From the NCBI RefSeq assembly GCF_014773265.1, contig NZ_JACWMY010000001.1, positions 124,001 to 188,000 of the forward strand: a stretch of DNA of 64,000 nt, written 5' to 3'. The notes under the pieces were generated by a model, which was given only the letters and a program-made list of their open reading frames with translations, had not been told where the DNA came from and did no database searches. Shown here piece by piece: positions 26,278-34,708 of the stretch. A program made the translations under genes and the position numbers. Numbering within the stretch: the stretch's first letter is position 1; every line of letters starts with the position of its first letter. The stretch is from Mucilaginibacter pankratovii (GTDB lineage Bacteria > Bacteroidota > Bacteroidia > Sphingobacteriales > Sphingobacteriaceae).

Positions 26278-26344
26278 CAAATGTCGGTATAAACACAGCA
26301 TTTCAACTTAATGTAGGTTAAAGCGAAAAGTTAATGTAGGTTAA
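26278..26344 (-). promoter_or_regulatory. Direct-repeat operator and promoter of the dioxygenase operon
   Basis: TTAATGTAGGTTAA occurs twice exactly (26308-26321 and 26331-26344), 23 bp apart start to start. On the minus strand a TTG follows immediately (26304-26306) and a -7-like GACATTTG lies at 26278-26285, 18 bp further. The proximal repeat is 23 bp from the -7 box, the same as at the pirin promoter near 40096-40155. Direct repeats about two helical turns apart and abutting the -33 region are what an AraC-type activator would use. Confidence 0.7.
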
Positions 26345-26369
26345 GAGGATGTGCGGAGAAGCCTCACCT

Positions 26370-26446
26370 AAATCCTCTCCAAAGGAGAGGACTTGAAAAG
26401 AATGTTCGCTTATATAGAACCCTCTCCAAAGGAGAGGGCAGGGTGA
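26370..26446. repeat. Inverted repeat pair with CTCTCCAAAGGAGAG cores
   Basis: A left copy (GCCTCACC then CCTCTCCAAAGGAGAGG) and a right copy (CCCTCTCCAAAGGAGAGGG then GGTGAGGC) face each other across about 25 bp, each core itself being palindromic. It is non-coding, and its CCTCTCC core is related in look to the elements at 26566 and 34468. Confidence 0.7.
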
Positions 26447-26565
26447 GGCTTCTTTTGGCGTTGGCTTTGCCCCGCGCTATCCGCTCATACGCGCACAGGG
26501 CGTTAGGCTCTGGGCCGGTATCCGCTTTTATCGCTAACGCAGGAAATCGCTCTTTCCGCCGCCGG
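26447..26565. other. Intergenic filler between repeat elements
   Basis: GC-richer sequence between the two inverted-repeat pairs, with short internal near-repeats (GCGCTATCCGCTC, GGTATCCGC). No reading frame or RNA signature was convincing. It may be a decayed part of the same repetitive element. Confidence 0.35.
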
Positions 26566-26752
26566 AGTTGACTCACCCCGGGTTCGCTTCGCTGCCCGAC
26601 CCTCTCTACCTGCGGTAAAGAGGGTGAGCTGCAAAGAAAAAGCAAATAGCCAGGTTTACTGTGCAAACCTGGCTATTTAAAAAATTCTTTTCACCCTCTT
26701 TGCGAAGCAGAGAGGGTCGACCAGCGGAGCGTCGTCGGGGTGAGTTAAATAG
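26566..26752. repeat. Inverted pair of an interspersed repeat (GACTCACCCC...GACCCTCTCT...AAAGAGGGT)
   Basis: The left copy starts GAGTTGACTCACCCCGG near 26566 and continues through CCCGACCCTCTCT to AAAGAGGGTGAGC; the right copy (26692-26752) is its reverse complement in outline, ending TCGGGGTGAGTTAA. A terminator hairpin lies between them. The same paired element occurs at 34468-34606, so it is a dispersed family, probably REP/BIME- or MITE-like. Confidence 0.75.
26632..26680 (-). terminator. Strong hairpin terminator for the BamA-like operon
   Basis: AAATAGCCAGGTTT (26644) and AAACCTGGCTATTT (26665) form a perfect 14-bp stem with a 7-nt loop; on the minus strand it is followed by GCTTTTTC. 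It lies about 100 bp after the stop of the gene at 26776. Confidence 0.88.
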
Positions 26753-26775
26753 CCACGCAACAAGCCGCCACAAAC

Positions 26776-29355
26776 TTACAACCTAAAATTCATCGATACA
26801 TACGGGTACCACCCCTCTACCGAATGCCCGGCCAGTACCTGCACTACAATAAGCGCTGCAGGCGAAAAATATGCGCCGCCGCCTACACCATGGTGAATGC
26901 CGCCGGAGTTGTAGTTATCGGCCCAAACACGGCCCGCATCGTAAAAGCCGGTGATGCCTAACTGGCCCGGTAACAAGTAGCCACGAATGTTAGCCAGTTT
27001 AAGCCTCGCCTGGAAATTATTATACACCATATGCTTGCCGGCGAAACGGTTTTGCAGGTAGCCAAGCAGGTTCCCCTGCCCGCCCAAAAACATTCCCTGA
27101 TAAAAAGCGGGGCGACCAACTGTAATACCGCCGCCGATCCTGTCGGTAATTACCAGTGCGCCATGGCTGGTTAATTTCTTATATACAGTATATTCCGAAC
27201 GCAATTGACCGTAAGATGCCGAATAACCATTAACACCGCGGTAGCTGGTTAAACCAACGGTAAACAAATGTCCGTCATTAGGGAAAATGCCGCCTTTCCT
27301 GTCGTCGTCAATGTAATTTATGGCCACACCCACATGCACCTTATCTTTGTTTACGATAAGGCTGTCGTAAGAATTAACAAGCGCAGGGAATGTGATCAAG
27401 CGCCCCACGTTATCGTCGGCCCCGAAATGGTAGTATTGAAACGAGGGGCCTACACTAATGCTCTTGGTACTATCCATCCGCCAGCGAAGCGCAGGGTCAA
27501 ACTGGTAGGTATCAAACCGTGTACGATAAAAACGCCTGTAATCGGGTCCTTTTACCAGCGGTGTACTGTTGCCAAAGCCGAAGAAGTTTTGGGTATTATC
27601 AGGTGCCTGTATAAACGATTTTATCAGCAGATCGGCCTTACCGAAAGCGTGGATCCATTCGCCACTGTACCTTATCCGGTAAGCGTCAGTGGAAAATGAG
27701 TGGCTTATCAGCAATTGCTGTACACTGGTGTATGGCAGTTTGCGAAATCCGTCGTATTTGGTGTATTTAAAACCGGCCCCCAGCATAAAGCCATCATCCA
27801 CATTCAGCGCGGCAGTTGCCAATGGCATCCAAACATTGTAAGGGTAAGTGGGTATAAACTTGGTGTTAAAAGTATCTTTCGACAAACGCTTTCTAAAGAT
27901 ACTCTCGTCGCCAATGAATTTAATGCTATCAGGCTTATCATACAGCTTTACCCTGCCGTTTGATTTTATGCCCTCGTATATCTTATTACCATGCCCCCCC
28001 ACTACACGCAGGTTTACTGTAGACGCGGCGGTATTGATAGTAACATGATCGTCGCCACCGGATACATACAGCCTGATCTCTTTGGTGATCTCCGGCTTAT
28101 ACACCATATTTAATAAGGTATCCGTCAGTTTGCCTTCTTTAGAGATCTTTTGGATAAACACCCGCATGCCGTTATCCGGCGCATCGGTAATGGTAACCTG
28201 CTCGTTTTTATCGCTGGTGCGGATATCTACCAACCGGTTGATAAAGCGGTAATACTCCTCCATCGCCTTGGGGATATTGTCGCGGCGCTGTTTTAGTTCG
28301 GCAAGTAATTCATCGTGCCTTATGTTATAAGCCTCAACGGGCATTTTACGCAATCCTGCCTCCAGCACGGCATCTGTTTCGGCAGCTACAAACTGATTGG
28401 TAATGCGCATCCAATCCTCAAAGGGGATCTGGGCATCGGTATAAGGCTTAATAAAACGGGTTTTAAAAATAGAATATTTTACCCGCGGTATCTCGCCGCT
28501 AAAGTTATCAATAGCCGGGGTGATAAACGGCAGCGATGCGATGCTGGGAAAAAGGCCCTGTGCAACGTGCAATACCTGGTCGCGGTCGCGCGGTACGCCA
28601 GTGTACATTTTGCCGTTCCCTTTTTGCCTGTCGAGCCAGCGCCACTGGTCTTCGTGCCTGTCCCAGTCTGCTACCAGCAAGTCCAGTAAACGGGCACGCA
28701 GGAATGCTTCGCCATCAAAATGATTATCGTTATCTTCAATAATTTTGCCTAATGCCTTTGGGGTGTTGTCCGATTCGCCCCCCGGTTCGCGTTCTTCCAG
28801 CAGGCAAATGGTATTGGCAAACTTTTTACGGAATTTGCCTAATAATTCCTCGTCAGCCACCACGCCAATAACCGGATTAGAGTGCGGCACATTCGCCGCC
28901 TCGGCCATAGGGCCTACAATCAATGCCGAAAACGGGTGCTGCCCACTTATGGCATCGTCCAGCCAATCCACAGCAAAGGTGCCTGCAAAATTTGACGGGA
29001 GCAATTTATCCGGTGATTTTTCCACGCTGCGGATCACCCACTCGCGGCCCTGTTTATCTTTAAGCCTTAAAGATTTCGATTGGTAGCCTCCACCCTCTTT
29101 ATCGGGCGTAAGGCCGCCATACACTTCGCTTAGCTTTATAACAGGTAGTTTAACGGGCACCGCCCATTCTTTACGGTAATTTTCGCCGAAAAGCCATTTA
29201 TGCACCCCGGTAACATCATTGTATGAGGGATGTACTTTCACTGTAATGCTATCCTTAAACTTAGGCGCAGGTAGTTCTTTAACCGTTGTTTGCTGCGCAT
29301 AGGCCGCGGTAGCGGTGGTGAAAATTGTAGAGAAGAGAAGTAGGTTTTTACGCAT
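26776..29355 (-). CDS. BamA/TamA-family outer-membrane protein with a kinase-like N-terminal motif
   Basis: An 859-aa protein with a signal peptide (LLLFSTIFTTATAAYAQ). The C-terminal 350 or so residues are a beta barrel of Omp85/surface-antigen type (GGQGNLLGYLQNRFAGK, GITGFYDAGRVWAD, and final YVSMNFRL). No POTRA repeats are evident. Instead residues about 100-350 form a soluble domain with LLDLLVADWDRHEDQW (D230, D232, H234) followed by GVPRDRDQVL, which recalls the catalytic DRH...D spacing of CotH/Fam20-type secreted kinases. It is last in the minus-strand operon HD-PycTM, ppk1, SdiA-regulated-like, and this gene. The kinase resemblance is from motif spacing only. Confidence 0.78.
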   Translation of the reverse strand: MRKNLLLFSTIFTTATAAYAQQTTVKELPAPKFKDSITVKVHPSYNDVTGVHKWLFGENYRKEWAVPVKLPVIKLSEVYGGLTPDKEGGGYQSKSLRLKDKQGREWVIRSVEKSPDKLLPSNFAGTFAVDWLDDAISGQHPFSALIVGPMAEAANVPHSNPVIGVVADEELLGKFRKKFANTICLLEEREPGGESDNTPKALGKIIEDNDNHFDGEAFLRARLLDLLVADWDRHEDQWRWLDRQKGNGKMYTGVPRDRDQVLHVAQGLFPSIASLPFITPAIDNFSGEIPRVKYSIFKTRFIKPYTDAQIPFEDWMRITNQFVAAETDAVLEAGLRKMPVEAYNIRHDELLAELKQRRDNIPKAMEEYYRFINRLVDIRTSDKNEQVTITDAPDNGMRVFIQKISKEGKLTDTLLNMVYKPEITKEIRLYVSGGDDHVTINTAASTVNLRVVGGHGNKIYEGIKSNGRVKLYDKPDSIKFIGDESIFRKRLSKDTFNTKFIPTYPYNVWMPLATAALNVDDGFMLGAGFKYTKYDGFRKLPYTSVQQLLISHSFSTDAYRIRYSGEWIHAFGKADLLIKSFIQAPDNTQNFFGFGNSTPLVKGPDYRRFYRTRFDTYQFDPALRWRMDSTKSISVGPSFQYYHFGADDNVGRLITFPALVNSYDSLIVNKDKVHVGVAINYIDDDRKGGIFPNDGHLFTVGLTSYRGVNGYSASYGQLRSEYTVYKKLTSHGALVITDRIGGGITVGRPAFYQGMFLGGQGNLLGYLQNRFAGKHMVYNNFQARLKLANIRGYLLPGQLGITGFYDAGRVWADNYNSGGIHHGVGGGAYFSPAALIVVQVLAGHSVEGWYPYVSMNFRL

Positions 29356-29410
29356 GATAAAGGGGGTATTAAGTATGCTATTCGGCGGCGCGGGGCCACC
29401 GGTTATCGGC

Positions 29411-30310
29411 TTATTTGGGTTTGGCGTATTTAAACAGCAGTATGTTGCCGCTGGCTATCTCGTCGCCTTCGTTGGAGATATACAGATTGCCTTTGCTGTC
29501 AAAAGCCATGCCTTCGGGTTGTAAAAAGCCTTTCAGCATGTAGCTGCCCTGTACTTTCCATTTATCATCGGTAACTACCAAAAGCTTGTTTATCGATGAT
29601 AATATGAACCACTGCTTCGTAAGCGGGTTTTTGGCCAACGCCGATGGGCGGAACTTAAATTTCTTCATCTCACCGGAGGCATCAATACTTCTAACATCAA
29701 GTTTAAAATCACCGGTTTTGCTGATGGTGCCATCTTTACCCAGGTCGAAAATATATCCGCTGTTATTATCGGTAGCTTTATCAATATCGCATTGCTTACA
29801 CAAAACGTACAACTTTTGGGTATCGTTATCAAAATGCATCCCCTCATACTCGCCGGCTGGCATCAGGTTTTTCACTTTTTGGCTTTTTATCTGCCCGCTT
29901 GCTACTTCTGTTAGCGGGAAACTATGAAATTCGCCGTCGCTGCGTAGAATAACCGCCTGGCCGTTGCCAATGGCTACGTCTTCATAATCGCCATGTTTGC
30001 CAAATTTAGCACTTTTTGTTGTGTTATCGCCCGGGTGCAGGTAATAGATGTCGCCATCTTCGTCCTGCTCGGCATAAATTACATTATCATTACCTTTACT
30101 AAAGGCAATTCCGGATATTTCCAATAATTCATGCGGCATTTTATACTCAACAGGATTGCTCAGATCGTAACCCGGCGGGTTTTGCACGGCGGCTTCTTCC
30201 GCGTCATTCTTCTTTTTATCTTTCTTCTTGCCCTTGTTTTTCCCCTGGCCGCAGGATACCGCGATCATGCCTATTAATGCTATCGAAAACAAAATGGTTA
30301 TTTTTCTCAT
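29411..30310 (-). CDS. SdiA-regulated-type beta-propeller lipoprotein
   Basis: A 299-aa lipoprotein. The ATG at 30310 (MRKITILFSIALIGMIAVSC) places the lipobox cysteine correctly and a Lys-rich linker follows; a start at 30331 would spoil the signal. The rest is a beta-propeller-like fold with ISGIAFSKGNDNVIYAEQDED, GKHGDYEDVAIGNG, PAGEYEGMHFDNDTQ and LQPEGMAFDSKGNLYISNEGD, as in the SdiA-regulated/YjiK group. It starts 10 bp after ppk1 and precedes the BamA-like gene by 55 bp. It may bind or hydrolyse a phosphate ester, as related phytase-like propellers do, but this is unproven. Confidence 0.78.
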   Translation of the reverse strand: MRKITILFSIALIGMIAVSCGQGKNKGKKKDKKKNDAEEAAVQNPPGYDLSNPVEYKMPHELLEISGIAFSKGNDNVIYAEQDEDGDIYYLHPGDNTTKSAKFGKHGDYEDVAIGNGQAVILRSDGEFHSFPLTEVASGQIKSQKVKNLMPAGEYEGMHFDNDTQKLYVLCKQCDIDKATDNNSGYIFDLGKDGTISKTGDFKLDVRSIDASGEMKKFKFRPSALAKNPLTKQWFILSSINKLLVVTDDKWKVQGSYMLKGFLQPEGMAFDSKGNLYISNEGDEIASGNILLFKYAKPK

Positions 30311-30320
30311 GGTTATTTGG

Positions 30321-32363
30321 TTAAACGGCATTCCTGTTGGTTAGATGCCTGTAAATTGCTTCCTGCGAACGCACGGGTGAGCCATCGGACTCCGGCTTTG
30401 TGTTGTTCAGATGTTCGTCTATGAACACCGCCTGCACATTATCATTTAGCTGAAACTGTATTAATTCGGAAATTTGCGCCAGTATGGCTTGATCATACAC
30501 AGGGAAGCATACCTCTATGCGGTGATAGATATTACGGTTCATCCAGTCGGCCGAGCCCATAAACACTTCCTTATCGCCATTATTACCGAAGATAAATACG
30601 CGCGGATGCTCTAAAAACCTATCCACAATACGCCTTATGGTGATGTTTTCGCTCATGCCCTTTACGCCCGGCACCAGGCAGCAAATACCGCGCACAATGA
30701 GCGAGACCTTTACCCCTGCCTGTGATGCCTCGTAAAGTTTTTTGATCATCTCCTGCTCTTCCAGGTTATTCATTTTAATAATGATACTGGCTGGCTGGCT
30801 CTGTTTGGCAAAAGCAATCTCCCTGTCTATTAGTTCCACAAAGCGGGTTTGCAGGTTAAACTGCGCCACCAGGATATGTTTGAATTTGATATGATTATCT
30901 GCCGAAGGCTTTACGCGTTTGGCTAAAAAGATGAACAACAATTCTACCTCGCGCAGCAGCTTATGATTGGTGGTCAGCAGGATATGGTCGGTATAAAATT
31001 TAGCGGTGCCTTCATTAAAATTGCCGGTTGCCAGCAAACCCGAGTAGGCTATCCTATTCCCCTTTTTTGTTTTTACGAGGGCGATTTTGGCGTGTACTTT
31101 AAGGGCGGTAACACTGTAGATAATATCTACCCCGGCAGCCATCATTTTTTTTGCCCATTTAATGTTATTGGCTTCATCAAACCTGGCTTTCAGCTCTACT
31201 ACTACCCGTACCTTCTTGCCGTTTTTAGCCGCGCTGATGAGGGCGTTCACTATTTTAGAATCGCTGGCAACGCGGTACAGGGTTACATTTATTTCGGTAA
31301 CATCGGGGTTGTTGGCAGCCTCGTTAAAAAAACGAAGAATGGTATCGTAACTCTGGTAAGGCGTACTCACCAGCAGATCCTTTTTGCCAATAACATCAGC
31401 AAGCGGCTCTTCGGTGGAGACATCGGCGAGCTTACCTGCAGGCCATTTTTGGTAAACCAGCTTATCGCCGCTTACCGGCAGCGCGAAAAGATCCTTCAGG
31501 TTATGGTACCTGCCGCCTTCTACAGCGGTAGGTTTGTTGAGATTAAGGTAAGTGCCCAAACTATCCAATATCCTCAGGGGCATATCTGCCTGGTATAAAA
31601 AACGGGTAGCGTATCCAAGGTCGCGTTTGTTGAGTTGTTTCTCAATTTGTTCGGAGAGGTCGCCGGAATATTCATCCTTCAGGTCGAGCTCCGCATCGCG
31701 GGTTATTTTAAAACTGTAGCAGTTTTTTATCTCGGCCTTTCCAAACAGTTTACCCAGGTTAAAACGGATCACATCATCCAAAAAAAGAATGTACTGTTCG
31801 CCACCGGCCTTTACCGAAAAAAAGCGGGGCAGGTTGTCCGACGGGATATTCAAAAGCACCAGTTTATCATCCTTGCCTTCGGTTAGCTCAACCAAAAAAT
31901 AAAGCTTGTTGTTTTCCGGAAAAAAGTCGTGCTTTTCATCCAAAGCAAAGGGCTGCAAAAAGGCCAGCACTTCCGACAGGAAATAATTGCTCACGTCCTC
32001 GTGCAAAGCCTGTGGCAGAGGTTGATTGTAAAGCAGGTTAACTTTTTCCTTCCGCAAAAGCGGGATCAACTGCGTGGTCAGGATCTCGCCAAAGTGCTGC
32101 TGCTGCGCCAGTATCATAGCCGAGGCCTGTTGCAGAATATCGGCTTGCTTTGCACTATCGATATCGCTGCTTTTTTTCTCTCCTATTTTTTGGAGAGCCC
32201 GCAAAACCGGCATTCGCACCCGATAAAACTCATCCAGGTTGGATGAATAGATGGATAAAAACCTGATCCGCTCGATCAATGGCGCGGCGTGGTTAGCAGC
32301 CTCTTCCAGCACACGCTGGTTAAATGTGAGCCAGCTAAGGTCGCGGTTAAAATATTGAAGCAT
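30321..32363 (-). CDS. ppk1: Polyphosphate kinase 1
   Basis: Reversibly transfers the ATP gamma-phosphate onto inorganic polyphosphate. The 680-aa protein has the four-domain layout: an N-terminal helical domain (YFNRDLSWLTFNQRVLEEA), a head domain, and two PLD-like catalytic domains. The phosphorylated histidine is about H424 in ALKVHAKIALV, with GTAKFYTDHILLT downstream and the second site in FMGSADWMNRNIYHRIEV. Length is normal for Bacteroidota. It lies 5 bp behind the HD-PycTM gene and 10 bp ahead of the propeller lipoprotein gene, a tight operon. Confidence 0.96.
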   Translation of the reverse strand: MLQYFNRDLSWLTFNQRVLEEAANHAAPLIERIRFLSIYSSNLDEFYRVRMPVLRALQKIGEKKSSDIDSAKQADILQQASAMILAQQQHFGEILTTQLIPLLRKEKVNLLYNQPLPQALHEDVSNYFLSEVLAFLQPFALDEKHDFFPENNKLYFLVELTEGKDDKLVLLNIPSDNLPRFFSVKAGGEQYILFLDDVIRFNLGKLFGKAEIKNCYSFKITRDAELDLKDEYSGDLSEQIEKQLNKRDLGYATRFLYQADMPLRILDSLGTYLNLNKPTAVEGGRYHNLKDLFALPVSGDKLVYQKWPAGKLADVSTEEPLADVIGKKDLLVSTPYQSYDTILRFFNEAANNPDVTEINVTLYRVASDSKIVNALISAAKNGKKVRVVVELKARFDEANNIKWAKKMMAAGVDIIYSVTALKVHAKIALVKTKKGNRIAYSGLLATGNFNEGTAKFYTDHILLTTNHKLLREVELLFIFLAKRVKPSADNHIKFKHILVAQFNLQTRFVELIDREIAFAKQSQPASIIIKMNNLEEQEMIKKLYEASQAGVKVSLIVRGICCLVPGVKGMSENITIRRIVDRFLEHPRVFIFGNNGDKEVFMGSADWMNRNIYHRIEVCFPVYDQAILAQISELIQFQLNDNVQAVFIDEHLNNTKPESDGSPVRSQEAIYRHLTNRNAV

Positions 32364-32368
32364 ATACC

Positions 32369-33619
32369 TTATAATATAGGTTTATCTGCAAAAAACGCCG
32401 AAAAAACAATAAATGCCAATACCGATGTGATCAACCCGAACATGAAGATATTATAGGCGATACGCAGCAAGCGGTATTTTTTCCCCAGCACTACGCCCTG
32501 CGCGTACACATCCTTTATTAAACTACCGTACAGGAAATCCCGATCATCCATCATCTTTTCCATCCCGTAGGTATACTCTTCTAACGACATTTTATAAAAG
32601 TTCCCAAAAAACAGCAGGTTTACATTTTTGGTATCCACATCCTCGCGCGTAAACTCTCCCTTGGGGATAGACGGACGCGTAGCGAGGATTGAAAATGTAA
32701 TGGCCAGCAAACTTATCGACAGTAATATAAACGTAGGGATGATAAGGAACTGGTTCTCGCTGAGCCTGCGCAGCACTAAACTGATAATGGCCGACAGGAT
32801 AATGGAATTCACCGTAATCATAATATGTGCCTTATTATCAGCCATATCGCTTAATCGCTGATGGTTGGCCGAACTGATTCTAAACATAGTTTCGATCCCT
32901 TTTTTTGGCTCTTCCTGTTTTTCTTTGTCTTCTTTTTCTTTACCTTTTTTCACGGGGGCTTGTGTTATTAGTGTAGGTTGTGTTTTAATTTCGGCGGCTT
33001 TCTCAGCGGCTGCCTTAGCATCGGCTTTTGCCAATTTGTTTTTTATTTCCTGTATGTTTTTTTCTTTGGTACTGTTCAGTAAAACCTGGCAATAGTCGGT
33101 ATGGTATTGGTGCGCGGATAAAAAAGCGATGCTTTTACGCCACCAATCTGTTTTTTTTATCTCATTATGATGAAGGGTCTCCGTTTCCTTACGCATCAAT
33201 TTATCGGTATCAAAAAAATCATCGGTACCTAAATGGTACAGGTCGGCATCGCAAATAATTTTCTCCAGCAAGCTCAGGGGCGATTGCGGCATCCGGGTAG
33301 CCATAATGCAGCCTTTAATATCGGCTATATCTTCTTCGGTAACGCCGATATTTTTAAGATAGGTGTCAGCAATTTTCGCGCTTTCTTCCTCGTGGTTGGC
33401 AATATCAACCATATAACCGGTATCGTGGAACCAGCCGGCTGCTACTACAACAAAATAGTCGCGGTCGTTCACCTGGTAATGGTTGGCAATTTCTATTGCC
33501 CGGTTAACCATATTTTCGGTATGCTGTTTATCGTGATAAACAAGGCGCGGATCAGCATGGGTTTTATAATAGGCTAACACATATTCGTTAACCTGTTTTA
33601 GCAGATTCTGATAATTCAT
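32369..33619 (-). CDS. HD-domain phosphohydrolase fused to a Pycsar-effector-type TM domain (DUF5706)
   Basis: A 416-aa fusion. Residues 1-180 are an HD domain (YHDKQHTENM with H29/H33, FHDTGYM with H65-D66, ICDADLYHLG with D124/D126), the fold of metal-dependent nucleotide phosphohydrolases. Residues about 185-240 are a charged Lys/Glu/Ala-rich linker. Residues 245-416 match the PycTM/DUF5706 domain: RISSANHQRLSDMADNKAHI, paired hydrophobic helices at about 268-310, and a last TM helix near 388-410. PycTM is the membrane effector of Pycsar anti-phage systems, but no cyclase gene is adjacent; instead ppk1 follows after 5 bp. A role in nucleotide or polyphosphate signalling is inferred. Confidence 0.83.
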   Translation of the reverse strand: MNYQNLLKQVNEYVLAYYKTHADPRLVYHDKQHTENMVNRAIEIANHYQVNDRDYFVVVAAGWFHDTGYMVDIANHEEESAKIADTYLKNIGVTEEDIADIKGCIMATRMPQSPLSLLEKIICDADLYHLGTDDFFDTDKLMRKETETLHHNEIKKTDWWRKSIAFLSAHQYHTDYCQVLLNSTKEKNIQEIKNKLAKADAKAAAEKAAEIKTQPTLITQAPVKKGKEKEDKEKQEEPKKGIETMFRISSANHQRLSDMADNKAHIMITVNSIILSAIISLVLRRLSENQFLIIPTFILLSISLLAITFSILATRPSIPKGEFTREDVDTKNVNLLFFGNFYKMSLEEYTYGMEKMMDDRDFLYGSLIKDVYAQGVVLGKKYRLLRIAYNIFMFGLITSVLAFIVFSAFFADKPIL

Positions 33620-33754
33620 ATAGATGTTGATTTAACAACCTTTGGTAAAAATTGTATGCGATTGAATTAGGTACAAAAACAATTTATTAAGTACTTTGCT
33701 TAAAACAATGCCCGGTTTGGCATAAATATAAATATTAAAACATAGCTGACACAA

Positions 33755-34450
33755 ATGAAGCATTTTTTTTGCGCACGCACATTTAAGTTACTAACTGTAT
33801 TACAGCTATTTACACTTTTTTTTACCACTACAGATTTATTCGCTCAAACCGTAATTTTACCCGCTAAAGACACTGTTACCGCCCTACCCGACCCAAAACC
33901 AAAGGTTGCCGTTGTTGTACCCAAGGCCGATAATTTTATTCAACGCTTTGACGACCGTACCATGGTTAGCCTTGCCCTGCACCGTACGCCGGAGGTAACT
34001 CCTACCATGCGTTTCCTGTCGCGCAACCTGATGTATGGCAATATTGGCATACCAGCGGGCCTGCTCATAGGTGGCATCATCAGTAACGACCGCAACATGC
34101 GCGAGAACGCCGGTTATGTGGCCAGCAGCACGGCTATCAGCTTTGTGGCTACTTACCTTATCAAAAAACTGGTTGGGCGCCCGCGGCCGTTCATCCGCAA
34201 TTTAAAAATAGTACCTGTTTATATCCCGGGCGAAAGCTCGTTCCCATCGGGGCATACTTCTACCAGTTTTTCTACGGCGATGGCTGTATCAAGGGCTTAT
34301 CCAAAATGGTACGTAATAGCACCTTCGTTTTTATGGGCGGGCGCTACCGGTTACTCCCGTATGTACCTGGGCGTGCATTACCCAACCGATGTGTTGGGTG
34401 GAGCAGTGCTGGGGACAGGTACGGCACTGGCGTTGAAGCCGGCGTTTTAG
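33755..34450 (+). CDS. PAP2 superfamily phosphatase
   Basis: A 231-aa exported membrane protein with a signal peptide (LLTVLQLFTLFFTTTDLFAQ) and the three PAP2 motifs: KKLVGRPRP, SSFPSGHTS and SRMYLGVHYPTDVLGG. It probably dephosphorylates a lipid phosphate or pyrophosphate at the outer face of the inner membrane. It differs from the AUR1-like gene at 13442 in having the classical KxxxxxxRP motif. It stands alone, divergent from the HD-PycTM gene and followed by a repeat element. Confidence 0.88.
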   Translation: MKHFFCARTFKLLTVLQLFTLFFTTTDLFAQTVILPAKDTVTALPDPKPKVAVVVPKADNFIQRFDDRTMVSLALHRTPEVTPTMRFLSRNLMYGNIGIPAGLLIGGIISNDRNMRENAGYVASSTAISFVATYLIKKLVGRPRPFIRNLKIVPVYIPGESSFPSGHTSTSFSTAMAVSRAYPKWYVIAPSFLWAGATGYSRMYLGVHYPTDVLGGAVLGTGTALALKPAF

Positions 34451-34467
34451 GGGGAGCCTTGTAGAGA

Positions 34468-34606
34468 GTTGACTCACCCCGACGGCACTCCGTGCGTCGA
34501 CCCTCTCTGCTCCGCAAAGAGGGTAAAGCTCATTTCAATTCTTCAAGCCCTCTTTCCGCTTGCGGAGAGAGGGCCGAACAGCGCAGCGCATTCGGGGTGA
34601 GTTGAG
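34468..34606. repeat. Second inverted pair of the interspersed GACTCACCCC/CCCTCTCT repeat
   Basis: The left copy (GTTGACTCACCCCGACGG...GTCGACCCTCTCTGC...AAAGAGGGT) faces a right copy (CCCTCTTTCCG...GAGAGAGGGCCG...CGGGGTGAGTTGA) with about 30 bp between. It is the same family and the same head-to-head layout as 26566-26752, located just after a stop codon as REP-type elements usually are. Confidence 0.75.
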
Positions 34607-34708
34607 TAGAGACTAAACCTTCCCTCCTAATTAAGTCATAAAGAATATTTTATAGCCGCAAACGGCCTTAAAATTATTATTTTCGTATTCATAATCTATC
34701 AGCCCCGA

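Noticed and set aside
26447..26565. Possible tRNA or small RNA gene
   Set aside because: No cloverleaf, T-loop consensus or promoter/terminator pair could be made.
32369..33619. Pycsar anti-phage system
   Set aside because: The PycTM domain is present but no pyrimidine cyclase gene is adjacent, and the neighbours are housekeeping (ppk1). It is kept as a domain-fusion finding only.
33755..34450. Second inositol phosphorylceramide synthase
   Set aside because: It has the standard PAP2 phosphatase motif set, a signal peptide and no lipid-synthesis neighbours, so a generic lipid phosphatase is more likely.
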